DNA of 13,352 nucleotides from Pseudomonadota bacterium (GTDB taxonomy: Bacteria; Pseudomonadota; Alphaproteobacteria; Micropepsales; Micropepsaceae): the NCBI GenBank assembly GCA_021808875.1, contig JAKBAU010000069.1, positions 1 through 13,352 on the forward strand. Reading direction: 5' to 3'. Of this stretch, positions 1 through 8,548 are shown in pieces. Each line of letters begins with the position of its first letter. Position 1 is the stretch's first letter. Position numbers and translations under genes: made by a program. The notes beneath the pieces are model-generated. The model had not been told where the DNA came from, ran no database searches, and worked only from the letters and a program-made list of their open reading frames with translations.

Positions 1-1302
1 GAAGGCTGGAAATGGGTCGAGGCCGCCATCAGCATTCCCTACGGCGTCACCCACGGCCTCCGGGAGATTTCCGGCACGCCGCTCGACATGACCGAGACGG
101 AACTGGCGACGCGCGACGCCTTGCAGGCAGAATTCAACCGCCTGTCCGAGGCCTATGAAGGCGCCGACGAATTACCGGATGACGTCGATCAACGACTTGG
201 CGAAATCGAAGCGGCGATGGAAGAACTCGATAGCCGACCCGTTCAGTACGATCAGACCGAGATCGCCATCGCCGGCGTCTTCGTCACCCTCGACGCCAGC
301 GGCAAACTGATCGTCGATCGCGGCTATGTCCGCCCCGAGGACGAGCGGCCGCTCGCACCGGAAGGCGAGGATGCACCAGAGATCGTCACGCACGATATGG
401 GCGCGCAGGGAGCGCCCGCCATCACCCGCGCTGTCGTCACCATCGGCGGCGAACCCGCATCCGCCGTGGAGGATGACGAAGAAGACGGCATCAAGCCGCT
501 GCCCGAACGCCTCGTCACCGAACTGACGGCGCATCGCACGCTCGCCCTGCGCGACGCTTTGGCCAGCCATCCGCACATCGCCATGACGGCGCTGCTGCAC
601 AAGCTGGTGTCGGACACCTTCCTGCACCGCCCGGCGACGGGCGCGTTGGACGCCAATGTCCGGCAGATTCACTTTCCAGCCCAGGCCGATGACTTGAAAG
701 ATAGCCCCTCGGCGCAATCCGTTACCGATCGGCATGACCGCTGGGGTGAGCATGTTCCCGCCGACGATGAAGCCCTATGGGATTGGCTCCTCGCGCTCGA
801 CGACCACAGCCGCACGGATCTGCTAGCGCATTGCGTCAGCTACGGCGTCAACGCGCTCTACGAGCGGCCCAATCCTTGCAGCGGTTCAGGTGTCAGCGAG
901 CACGGGCTGAAGACCCGAATCTCGCAAGCGGACCGCCTGGCGCGGGCGACCGGCCTCGATATGGTGCAGGCCGGATGGCGGCCGACGGTTGGCAACTATC
1001 TCGGCCGGGTCACCAAGACCCGCATCCTTGAAGCCGTCCGCGAGGGCGCCGGTGAACGGGCCGCGCAGCTCATCGATCACATGAAGAAAGGCGACATGGC
1101 CAAGGAGGCAGAACGCCTGCTGGCCGACACCGGCTGGCTGCCCGAGCCGCTGCGCTCGGCCGACACCGGCATCGAAACGGCCGCAGATCATGCCGATCAG
1201 GATGCTGGCGACGAGGCTCTGCCCGCCTTCCTGTCCGACGACGGTGATGAAGACGATGCATCGGGTGAGGAAAACGACGAAGCCCTCATCGCTGCCGAAT
1301 GA
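1..1302 (+). CDS. ParB-like partition/nuclease-family protein, C-terminal part (5' end outside window)
   Basis: The frame is open from base 1 (EGWKWVEAAISIPYG...), so the ATG at 88 is internal and the true start lies upstream. The 433 visible residues lack the ParB N-terminal nuclease/CTPase motifs, which would lie before the window. What is visible matches the C-terminal part of the large ParB-like proteins encoded on Rhizobiales plasmids and ICEs: a GWKWVE...PYG segment, a charged region, a helical part with HDRWGEHVPADDEALWDWLL (about residues 245-264 of the visible part), a GW-P-VGNYLGRVTK-RI segment, and a very acidic tail (DDGDEDDASGEENDE). Such proteins usually sit next to the methyltransferase-helicase gene. 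Here the minus-strand HTH-HNH gene intervenes. The role is probably element partitioning or a related DNA-binding function, but that is inferred from family and context. The family call is firm; the exact function is not. Confidence 0.8.
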   Translation, partial: EGWKWVEAAISIPYGVTHGLREISGTPLDMTETELATRDALQAEFNRLSEAYEGADELPDDVDQRLGEIEAAMEELDSRPVQYDQTEIAIAGVFVTLDASGKLIVDRGYVRPEDERPLAPEGEDAPEIVTHDMGAQGAPAITRAVVTIGGEPASAVEDDEEDGIKPLPERLVTELTAHRTLALRDALASHPHIAMTALLHKLVSDTFLHRPATGALDANVRQIHFPAQADDLKDSPSAQSVTDRHDRWGEHVPADDEALWDWLLALDDHSRTDLLAHCVSYGVNALYERPNPCSGSGVSEHGLKTRISQADRLARATGLDMVQAGWRPTVGNYLGRVTKTRILEAVREGAGERAAQLIDHMKKGDMAKEAERLLADTGWLPEPLRSADTGIETAADHADQDAGDEALPAFLSDDGDEDDASGEENDEALIAAE

Positions 1303-1309
1303 CCATTAA

Positions 1310-1340
1310 CCGGTGGAGCGGCTGCGGCCGCTCCACCGCT
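1310..1340 (+). terminator. GC-rich hairpin after the ParB-like gene
   Basis: CGGTGGAGCGG (1311-1321) is fully complementary to CCGCTCCACCG (1328-1338), and C1322/G1327 can add a twelfth pair, leaving a 4-nt loop. It starts 8 nt after the TGA and lies between convergent genes, so it could serve as a terminator for both. No T-run follows on either side, so it is not a canonical intrinsic terminator. Confidence 0.5.
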
Positions 1341-1394
1341 CGGCATCCACACCGCGACGACACCACATCTGCTTTTGAGAAAAGGCGCGGAGGC

Positions 1395-2879
1395 TTATGG
1401 CTTTTGCGGCACCAGATTGATCCGGGGTGAGAGGAAAACTCTCTCTTGTCCGTTCAGATTGTTCTGCGCCCAGCGCCGAACGCTCGCGAAATGCTTGAAG
1501 GTATCGCGAAACTCATCGTCATCAAAGAATCCGACAAGATTCCAGGGGTCTCGATCCGAGAATGGAACAACGAAAACATAGAGGTAGCAGCCCAATCGAA
1601 ACTCACCGACGAGGTGGGGCAATCGCGAGGTTTCCTCCTTCCGCCGGTAGACGATGATTTGCGCAGACGGATTGGGCGGAAAATCTACCAGAGTTGCCGC
1701 GACGCTCGGAAGCACCTGATCGCGATGCTTCTCCTCGCGCAGCCACTCGATGGTTCTCTTCAGGTGCGATAGCTCCTTCGCGTCAATCACAGAAATCACG
1801 ATCTTCACGAGCGCTTTGTATGCCGCGACGGGGATCATCGGCGCGCCTTTGCCGAGCTGGACCGAAATCGTCTTGGTCGACTCGTCTCTCGATACGTCCT
1901 TCGATTCGATGTTCAGCTTCTTCCCATCATGAAAGACTTTGCCTTCTGCGAACGTCAGTTGCGGACGGCCGTCATTCTTTCCCCGGCCCTGAATGCCGAG
2001 AAAGGCGCGCTGAATATCCAGCATTGCCACCAGGGACGGCTCGGTTTCTCTCCCGAAATAATTGTTGCAGTCGTCGCACTCGTTCGCGACTTTCAGATGA
2101 TCGTTTCCCAATGCAGTCGGAATTGCGTGGGCCACACTCTTGAAGGTTGCGCCCTCAGCAGCGGTTCGATCGCAAAACCGACACTTTAACCGAGCCCGGT
2201 CCGCTTTCCCGATAACAGTTGGCCTGTCGGTTCGCGGCGACGACATGTCGTAGCGCCCGAGCAATGCCCCGAAGAGATCGTCCACGCTGGGGGCATTATC
2301 CTGCTCGTCGGGATGGTTCAGGCGATACACCAAGCGCTCGCGCGCAAGCTGCTCAGCCGTTGATGCAGCCCTCTCGGGAAGCAGAAGGAAATACTCGTCG
2401 TCGCGCAGGGCGTGCACGAACTTCTTCAGTTTGTGGATCTGGGGAGCAACGGAGCTGTGTTTTGCGACAAGAGACGCCAAACTTTGCTTGAGCGCGACCG
2501 TCGCCGATTGCACCGCGTCGATCGACGCCTGACCGCCTTCAACCTTGCCAAAAACGGAGAGCAACTCGCAAACCGCCTCCGCTGCCTCGACGGCGTAATG
2601 GAGCTGCAACTCAGCCCCGTTGCCCTCACTCAAGAGGAAGAGGCTAAGCTGCTGCAGGAGCGACGCGCCGCCTGGCGTGAGCCGCACACCGGCTGCCTCC
2701 AAAGCCCCACGCATGGCGTTCAGGTTGTTTGCAATCGGAACGCGCTGTCCCTTTTCAAAATCGGCAATCGTCGAAACGGCGACATCGGCAGCCTTCGCCA
2801 AATCGGCTTGCGACCATTGTAGAAGCGCGCGGGCCGAACGCACTTGCCCGGAGCTAAGAATAGATTGGTCGTCGGTCAT
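1395..2879 (-). CDS. XRE-type HTH protein fused to an HNH endonuclease domain
   Basis: The protein has 494 aa. Residues about 11-65 form an XRE/Cro helix-turn-helix (ARALLQWSQADLAKAADVAV then STIADFEKG). Residues about 70-220 are mostly helical and unassigned. Residues 233-280 carry an HNH/His-Me-finger pattern: CRFC (C233, C236), SVAHAIPTALGN with the likely catalytic H251, and NECDDCNNYFG (C268, C271, N272); the four cysteines look like a zinc knuckle. The last about 210 residues are unrecognised. The ATG at 2879 is preceded by GAGG with 9-nt spacing. The gene is antisense to its neighbours and sits between ParB-like and helicase genes that are usually adjacent, with an AT-rich upstream region, which suggests acquired cargo. 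It could be a self-regulated nuclease in defence or inter-element competition, or a homing-type nuclease. The domain calls are solid; the role is inference. Confidence 0.8.
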   Translation of the reverse strand: MTDDQSILSSGQVRSARALLQWSQADLAKAADVAVSTIADFEKGQRVPIANNLNAMRGALEAAGVRLTPGGASLLQQLSLFLLSEGNGAELQLHYAVEAAEAVCELLSVFGKVEGGQASIDAVQSATVALKQSLASLVAKHSSVAPQIHKLKKFVHALRDDEYFLLLPERAASTAEQLARERLVYRLNHPDEQDNAPSVDDLFGALLGRYDMSSPRTDRPTVIGKADRARLKCRFCDRTAAEGATFKSVAHAIPTALGNDHLKVANECDDCNNYFGRETEPSLVAMLDIQRAFLGIQGRGKNDGRPQLTFAEGKVFHDGKKLNIESKDVSRDESTKTISVQLGKGAPMIPVAAYKALVKIVISVIDAKELSHLKRTIEWLREEKHRDQVLPSVAATLVDFPPNPSAQIIVYRRKEETSRLPHLVGEFRLGCYLYVFVVPFSDRDPWNLVGFFDDDEFRDTFKHFASVRRWAQNNLNGQERVFLSPRINLVPQKP

Positions 2880-2885
2880 TTTATA

Positions 2886-2934
2886 TTACCTCATTGATTT
2901 TCACTGACCATACTGAAATTCTTGATTGAGGTAA
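2886..2934. promoter_or_regulatory. Inverted repeat in the divergent promoter of the HTH-HNH gene and helicase operon
   Basis: TTACCTCA (2886-2893) and its exact reverse complement TGAGGTAA (2927-2934) flank a 33-nt AT-rich spacer, with a nested TTTCA (2899-2903)/TGAAA (2914-2918) pair. On the minus strand the first half-site contains the GAGG ribosome binding site of the HTH-HNH gene. The second half-site overlaps a TTGATT (2922-2927) that could be a -35 for the helicase operon, with TAGAGT at 2947-2952; the 19-nt spacing is long, so that promoter is tentative. The arrangement fits autoregulation by the HTH domain, possibly also affecting the helicase operon. Confidence 0.5.
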
Positions 2935-2958
2935 AGCACCCCCGCCTAGAGTGAGAGG

Positions 2959-3028
2959 GCCGCCGGGATGGGATTGAGTCCGGGCGGTCGAGAGAGAGCG
3001 CCGTGCGGGCTTGCCCGTTTCCGCTCTC
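2959..3028 (+). promoter_or_regulatory. Two-hairpin structured leader of the methyltransferase-helicase gene
   Basis: The first hairpin pairs CCGCC (2960-2964) with GGCGG (2983-2987), then a G/G mismatch and GGA/TCC. The second pairs GAGAGCG (2994-3000) with CGCTCTC (3022-3028) and encloses CGGG-CTTG-CCCG (3006-3017). The second stem ends 2 nt before the GAGG ribosome binding site (3031-3034), so it is placed to affect translation initiation. The pairing is visible; regulation is inference. Confidence 0.4.
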
Positions 3029-3043
3029 CCGAGGTCTCATCTC

Positions 3044-6000
3044 ATGAACATCCTATCTCCCGTGGCCGCCGTGTCGGCCGCGCCGCTGCTGCTCACCCCG
3101 TCGTCGGGCATCCTCTCCGCCGCCCAGCTTCTACTGACGCAACTCGAACGCGGCGAACAGATTGATGCCGCCATCCTGCGCCGCGCCATGGAAATGGCCT
3201 TTGGCGCTTCTGACACGACAGGCGCCTGGGACTGGAAAGCGGCTTACGAAGCGTGCGAGGTCGCCACTGTCCTGTTCCTTCGCAAATACGGCAAAGCGCT
3301 GTTCCGAAAATCCGCGTCTCCAGCAACACGACTTGTCCTTCTGGCCAAAGTGCTCGCCCTCCTGCCGACGCACACCCGCCGATCCGAAGAGAGCCAGACA
3401 TTTCAACAATTCTCGACACCGATGCCGCTGGGCCTCGCCGCGCTGACAGGGGCGGCCATCACACCTGTCGATCGCGTTCTGGAACCTTCGGCCGGCACCG
3501 GCCTCCTCGCCATCCTCGCCGAGATCGCAGGCGGCGCCCTCGTTCTCAACGAACTGGCCGAGACCCGCGCCGATCTGCTGACATCGCTCTTTCCGGCCAG
3601 TCAAGTCACCCGCTTCGATGCCGCCCAAATCGACGATCACCTCGATACCGCCGCCGTGCCCTCCGTGGCGCTGATGAACCCGCCGTTCTCGGCACTGGCG
3701 CATGTCGCGGGCCGTGTGCAGGACGCTGGCTTTCGCCACATTGCTTCGGCGCTCAGCCGCCTCGCGCCCGGCGGCCGTCTCGTCGCCATCACCGGCGCCA
3801 ATGTCGGGCCGGACCTGCCGGACTGGCGCGAGGCCTTTATCCGCTTGCAGGAACGCGGGCGCGTCGTTTTCAGCGCGGCCATCGCCGGGGCTGTCTATGC
3901 CAAACATGGGACGACCTTTCCGACGCGGCTGACCGTCATCGACAAGCTGCCCGCCGACGATCCCACCATGTTTCCGACCTCGCCGGGCATGGCGTCCAAT
4001 GTCGCCACACTGCTCGACTGGATCGCGGCGCATGTGCCGCCGCGCCTTCCCGTGACGCTGCCCACGATGCCAGCGCCGATCTCGGCGCCACCGAAGACCG
4101 TGCGCGGGTATCTCGCGCGCACTGCCACCACACGTCCGACCGCGCTCCGCACCATCGACCCGGATGGCGTTGAACTCGTCTACGACATTGTGGACTGGGC
4201 GCCGCCCGAGGGCATGCGCCTGACCGAGGCGATCTATGAGGAATACGGATTGCAGTCGATCCGTATTCCCGGTTCTCAGGAGCACCCCACCAAGCTGGTG
4301 CAATCGGCGGCCATGGCGAGCGTCGCGCCGCCGAAGCCCAGCTATCGACCGATGCTGCCGGCCAACATCCGGACGTTGCTCTCCGACGCCCAGTTGGAGA
4401 CCGTCATCTATGCCGGCGAAGCGCACGGCGATTACCTTGCCGGTACGTGGACGGTCGATGCCACCTTCGATCTCGTTCAGGCCGCGGCTGCCGATGCTCC
4501 GAACGTTGTCCGCTTCCGCCGGGGCTTCATGCTTGGCGACGGCACCGGAGCAGGCAAGGGCCGCCAGTCCGCTGGCATCATCCTCGACAACTGGATGCAC
4601 GGCCGCTGCAAAGCGGTGTGGATTTCGAAATCAGACAAGCTGATCGAGGATGCGCAGCGCGACTGGTCGGCGCTCGGCATGGAGCGGCTGCTGGTGACGC
4701 CGCTCTCGCGCTTTCCGCAAGGCAAACCGATCACGCTGTCGGAAGGCGTCCTGTTTGCAACCTATGCCACGCTGCGCTCCGACGAGCGTGGAGAGAAGGT
4801 TTCACGCGTCAGGCAAATCGTCGATTGGTTGGGCTCCGAATTCGACGGAGTGATCATTTTCGACGAAAGCCATGCCATGCAGAACGCCGGCGGAGGAAAA
4901 AGCGAACGCGGCGACGTCGCCCCCTCGCAACAGGGGCGCGCCGGGCTTCGCCTGCAACATGCGCTTCCCGACGCCCGTGTCGTCTACGTCTCCGCAACCG
5001 GGGCCACGTCCGTCCACAATCTCGCCTATGCCCAGCGCCTTGGCCTGTGGGGCGGCGAGGACTTCCCTTTCGCCACCCGCGCGGAATTCGTCGAAGCCAT
5101 TGAGGACGGGGGCGTCGCGGCCATGGAGGTGCTGGCGCGCGATCTGCGTTCGCTGGGTCTCTACACGTCGCGCTCGCTCTCCTACGATGGTGTGGAATAC
5201 GAACTGCTCGAACATTCGCTCACCGATGAGCAACGCCGCATCTACGACGCCTATGCCGGGGCGTTCTCGATCATTCACAACCATCTCGACGCTGCGATGG
5301 AAGCCGCCAATATCACCGGCTCCGATGGAACCTTGAACCGGCAGGCCAAGTCCGCCGCCCGGTCGGCCTTCGAATCGACCAAGCAGCGCTTCTTCGGCCA
5401 TCTGCTGACATCCATGAAGACGCCGACCCTGATCCGCTCGATCGACCGCGATCTCGCGGAGGGTCACGCCGCCGTTGTGCAGATTGTTTCCACCGGCGAA
5501 GCGCTGATGGAGCGCAGGCTTGCGGAAATTCCGACCGAGGAATGGAACGATGTCCGCGTAGACATCACGCCGAGGGAATACGTTCTTGATTATCTCGCCC
5601 ATTCGTTCCCGGTGCAGCTCTATGAGCCGTTCACCGACAGCGAAGGCCATCTGTCATCGCGGCCCGTCTATCGCGGCGGCCAGCCCGTCGAAAGCCGTGA
5701 AGCCGTCGCCCGCCGTAACGAACTGATCGAGCGGCTTGCCTCGCTACCACCCGTTCCAGGCGCGCTCGATCAGATCGTGCAGCGCTTCGGCACGGATATG
5801 GTGGCCGAGGTGACAGGCCGTTCGCGCCGCATCGTGCGCAAGGCTGGCGTTGGCGGCACGGGCGAAAGGCTCGCCGTGGAAAACCGCGCGCCATCAGCGA
5901 ACCTCGCCGAAACCGCCGCCTTTATGGATGACGCAAAGCGCATCCTCGTCTTTTCTGAAGCCGGCGGCACCGGCCGCAGCTATCATGCCGAGCTTGCGGC

Positions 6001-7375
6001 ACGAAATCAGCGCCTGCGTGTCCACTACCTGCTCGAACCCGGCTGGAAGGCAGACGCTGCCATCCAGGGCCTGGGACGCACCAACCGCACCAATCAGGCG
6101 CAACCGCCGCTGTTCAGGCCCATCGCCACCGATGTGAAAGCGGAGAAACGCTTCCTTTCCACCATCGCGCGGCGGCTCGACACGCTTGGCGCGATCACGC
6201 GCGGCCAACGCCAGACCGGTGGCCAGGGCCTGTTCCGCCCCGAGGACAATCTCGAAAGCCCCTATGCCCGCGCGGCACTGCGCCAGCTCTATCTGCTGAT
6301 CGTGCGCGGCAAAATCGAGGGCTGTTCACTCGAACGCTTCGAGAGCGCAACTGGGCTGAAACTGATGGACGACGGCGGCATCAAGGACGAGTTGCCGCCC
6401 ATCACCACCTTCCTCAATCGCCTGCTGGCGCTGAAGATCAAGCTTCAGGGCATTCTCTTCACAGCTTTCGAGCAATTGCTCGACGGCAAGGTGCAAGGCG
6501 CGATCGCCAGCGGCGTCTATGACGTCGGGCTGGAAACGCTGACGGCTGAAAGCTTCAATGTCACCGAGCGCAAGACCATCTACACCCATCCGACGACGGG
6601 CGCTGAAACCCTCCTGCTGACCATCACCGAAAAGCGGCGCAACCGGCCGATGTCGCTCGAAGACGCGCTGGCTTATCTCGCCGACGGCGCTGGCAAGCTC
6701 TTGGTGAACGCCAAATCGGGCCGCGCCGCCGTGCAAATCTCGGCGCCCTCGCTAATGCTCGATGATGGCGAGATCGAACGCCGCGTCAGGCTGATCCGAC
6801 CGATGGAGCACCATCACGCCTCGTTCAAGATGATGGTGGACAGCCATTGGGAACCCGCTGATCGGCAGGCTTTCGCGCTCGCCTGGAGCCGAGAACTGGA
6901 TGACGTGCCGCCCTTCACGACAAGCACATTGCACATCGTCAGCGGGCTCCTTCTGCCAGTCTGGAAACGCCTGCCCAACGAATCCACGCGCGTCTATCGG
7001 CTTCAGACCGATGACGGCGAACGCATCATCGGGCGGCGTGTGTCACCAGCTTGGGCGGCGAACGCGGCATCGAGCGACACGGGCAGCCTGCGCCCGGATG
7101 CCGCCTTTGCTGCGCTGATCGACGGTCGGACGATTCTCGACCTCGCCGAAGGTCTCCAGCTTCGCCGCGCCCGCGTCATGGGCGCAAACCGCATCGAACT
7201 CTCTGGTTTCACCGAAGCAATGCGCGAGCGCCTGCGCGCCTACGGCCTCTTCACCGAGATCATCTCGTGGAAGCTGCGTTTCTTCGTCCCCGTCGATGCC
7301 AGCGGGCCTACCGTTCTGGGCAAACTGCTCGACACCTACCCGGCGGCGCGCATTTCGGATCGGGAGGCGGCGTGA
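3044..7375 (+). CDS. Class I SAM methyltransferase / Strawberry-notch-type SF2 helicase fusion
   Basis: The protein has 1443 aa, starting at ATG 3044 (GAGG at 3031-3034, 9-nt spacing) rather than the upstream in-frame TTG at 3011. The N-terminal third is a methyltransferase fold: motif I EPSAGTG (147-153) and motif IV NPPF (212-215), the latter typical of N6-adenine or amino methyltransferases. The centre is an SNO-type helicase: Walker A GDGTGAGKGR (498-507, K505), Walker B DESH (607-610), motif III SAT (650-652). A C-terminal helicase lobe holds the arginine-finger motif QGLGRTNR (1008-1015). About 400 further residues are unassigned. All catalytic motifs look intact. The family is widespread on alphaproteobacterial plasmids and ICEs. 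A role in remodelling or marking element DNA, for replication or against restriction, is inference. The stop overlaps the next start (TGATG), implying translational coupling with the Toprim gene. Confidence 0.9.
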   Translation: MNILSPVAAVSAAPLLLTPSSGILSAAQLLLTQLERGEQIDAAILRRAMEMAFGASDTTGAWDWKAAYEACEVATVLFLRKYGKALFRKSASPATRLVLLAKVLALLPTHTRRSEESQTFQQFSTPMPLGLAALTGAAITPVDRVLEPSAGTGLLAILAEIAGGALVLNELAETRADLLTSLFPASQVTRFDAAQIDDHLDTAAVPSVALMNPPFSALAHVAGRVQDAGFRHIASALSRLAPGGRLVAITGANVGPDLPDWREAFIRLQERGRVVFSAAIAGAVYAKHGTTFPTRLTVIDKLPADDPTMFPTSPGMASNVATLLDWIAAHVPPRLPVTLPTMPAPISAPPKTVRGYLARTATTRPTALRTIDPDGVELVYDIVDWAPPEGMRLTEAIYEEYGLQSIRIPGSQEHPTKLVQSAAMASVAPPKPSYRPMLPANIRTLLSDAQLETVIYAGEAHGDYLAGTWTVDATFDLVQAAAADAPNVVRFRRGFMLGDGTGAGKGRQSAGIILDNWMHGRCKAVWISKSDKLIEDAQRDWSALGMERLLVTPLSRFPQGKPITLSEGVLFATYATLRSDERGEKVSRVRQIVDWLGSEFDGVIIFDESHAMQNAGGGKSERGDVAPSQQGRAGLRLQHALPDARVVYVSATGATSVHNLAYAQRLGLWGGEDFPFATRAEFVEAIEDGGVAAMEVLARDLRSLGLYTSRSLSYDGVEYELLEHSLTDEQRRIYDAYAGAFSIIHNHLDAAMEAANITGSDGTLNRQAKSAARSAFESTKQRFFGHLLTSMKTPTLIRSIDRDLAEGHAAVVQIVSTGEALMERRLAEIPTEEWNDVRVDITPREYVLDYLAHSFPVQLYEPFTDSEGHLSSRPVYRGGQPVESREAVARRNELIERLASLPPVPGALDQIVQRFGTDMVAEVTGRSRRIVRKAGVGGTGERLAVENRAPSANLAETAAFMDDAKRILVFSEAGGTGRSYHAELAARNQRLRVHYLLEPGWKADAAIQGLGRTNRTNQAQPPLFRPIATDVKAEKRFLSTIARRLDTLGAITRGQRQTGGQGLFRPEDNLESPYARAALRQLYLLIVRGKIEGCSLERFESATGLKLMDDGGIKDELPPITTFLNRLLALKIKLQGILFTAFEQLLDGKVQGAIASGVYDVGLETLTAESFNVTERKTIYTHPTTGAETLLLTITEKRRNRPMSLEDALAYLADGAGKLLVNAKSGRAAVQISAPSLMLDDGEIERRVRLIRPMEHHHASFKMMVDSHWEPADRQAFALAWSRELDDVPPFTTSTLHIVSGLLLPVWKRLPNESTRVYRLQTDDGERIIGRRVSPAWAANAASSDTGSLRPDAAFAALIDGRTILDLAEGLQLRRARVMGANRIELSGFTEAMRERLRAYGLFTEIISWKLRFFVPVDASGPTVLGKLLDTYPAARISDREAA

Positions 7376-8415
7376 TGGCGCGCCTCGACGCTTCCGATCT
7401 GGCACAGCGTCTCGGTCGACAGGCCGAAGCGGTGTGCCGCCACTATCTTGGCGCCGGTAACCGCCAGGGCAACTACTGGCAGGTCGGCGACGTGCGTAAC
7501 ACGCCGGGTCGCTCCATGTTCGTCAGGCTGACGGATGCGCCCAAGGGGCCGGCTGGCAAATGGCAAGATGCCGCCACGTCCGAACATGGCGATCTCCTCG
7601 ACGTAATCCGCGAATCCCTCGGCCTTGTCGATTTCGCCGATGTCGCTGAGGAAGCCTGCCGTTTTCTCAGCCTGCCGCGTCTTGAACCGGAGCCACCGTC
7701 CAAGCGACCGGCCAGCGCGTTTGCGCCCGCTGGTTCATCTGAAGCGGCACGAAGGCTGTTCGCCATGTCGCAGCCGATCAACGGCACCATCGTAGAAACG
7801 TATCTGCGCAGACGCAGCATTACGGCTTTGCACGGAACCGGAAGCCTTCGTTTCCATTCACGCTGCTATTACCGGCCTGACGAGCACGGCCCAACAGAGA
7901 CATGGCCGGCCATGATCGCCGCCGTCACCGATTCTTCCGGCCGGATCACCGGCGCGCACCGCACATGGCTAGCGCCAGACGGTTTCGACAAGGCGCCGAT
8001 CGAAACGCCGCGCAAGGCCATGGGCGACCTGCTCGGGCACGCTGTCCGCTTCGGTATCGCAGGCGACGTGATGGCGGCGGGCGAAGGCATCGAAAGCGTC
8101 CTGTCGGTGCGAGAGATCATTCCCGGCATGGCGATGGCAGCGGCGCTCTCCGCAGCCCATCTCGCCGCCATCCTGTTTCCAGACACGCTGCGCCGACTTT
8201 ACATCGTCCGCGACAACGATCCGGCAGGCGACGGCGCGATGGCGACGATGATCGAACGGGCGGACGCGGCCGGAATCGAGGCAATCACCCTGTCGCCGGT
8301 CTTAGGGGACTTCAACGAGGACCTCCGGCAGATCGGCATCGACGCGCTCCGGGCCAATGTCCGCGTCCAACTCGCCCCGCAGGACGTTGCCCGCTTCATG
8401 GCTCAAGCAGCGTAG
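7375..8415 (+). CDS. Toprim-domain primase-like protein
   Basis: The protein has 346 aa. Its ATG at 7375 shares one base with the TGA of the helicase gene (TGATG), so the two are an operon with coupled translation; the longer upstream reading frame is a shadow of the helicase gene. Residues about 20-80 (CRHYLG...GNYWQVGDVRNTPGRS then GKWQDAATSEHGDLLD) resemble the N-terminal module of plasmid Toprim/primase proteins. Residues about 232-310 form the Toprim domain: the acidic GEGIES motif (236-241) and the DxD motif in RDNDPAGDGA (D280, D282), which together coordinate metal in primases and topoisomerases. No helicase domain is attached, so it may rely on the upstream SNO helicase. DNA primase or nuclease activity in element replication is likely but unproven. 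Confidence 0.85.
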   Translation: MARLDASDLAQRLGRQAEAVCRHYLGAGNRQGNYWQVGDVRNTPGRSMFVRLTDAPKGPAGKWQDAATSEHGDLLDVIRESLGLVDFADVAEEACRFLSLPRLEPEPPSKRPASAFAPAGSSEAARRLFAMSQPINGTIVETYLRRRSITALHGTGSLRFHSRCYYRPDEHGPTETWPAMIAAVTDSSGRITGAHRTWLAPDGFDKAPIETPRKAMGDLLGHAVRFGIAGDVMAAGEGIESVLSVREIIPGMAMAAALSAAHLAAILFPDTLRRLYIVRDNDPAGDGAMATMIERADAAGIEAITLSPVLGDFNEDLRQIGIDALRANVRVQLAPQDVARFMAQAA

Positions 8416-8548
8416 TCCGAGACTGGAAAGGCGGTGAGACCAACCGTCACTTGGCTGCCCGGATGCGTTCAACCGTCGATGAGAGGACCGCGCCACGGCC
8501 TTCGAGAGGGCGATCGGCCCACAAACGGCCCGCCCCGCAATGGCTGCA
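8416..8548 (+). other. Gene-free stretch after the Toprim gene, with one hairpin
   Basis: With the leader that follows, this makes a 316-nt gap between coding regions. I see no supported gene here. One nested hairpin is visible: GGGCG (8508-8512) with CGCCC (8531-8535), enclosing GGCC (8516-8519) with GGCC (8527-8530). It could end the helicase-Toprim transcript but has no T-run. The long reading frame crossing this region is a frame shadow of the Toprim gene. Confidence 0.35.

Noticed and set aside
2412..2822. 136-codon plus-strand frame opposite the HTH-HNH gene
   Set aside because: Antisense shadow; the minus-strand protein carries clear HTH and HNH motifs.
3011..3043. TTG 3011 as the start of the helicase protein
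   Set aside because: It falls inside the loop of a small hairpin without a ribosome binding site; ATG 3044 has GAGG at good spacing.
3131..4600. 489-codon minus-strand open frame opposite the helicase gene
   Set aside because: It lies wholly inside a gene with intact motifs. Its length comes from the GC-rich codon pattern of the other strand, and its translation has no domain character.
4802..5650. 282-codon minus-strand frame inside the helicase gene
   Set aside because: Shadow of the real coding strand; no ribosome binding site and no recognisable domain.
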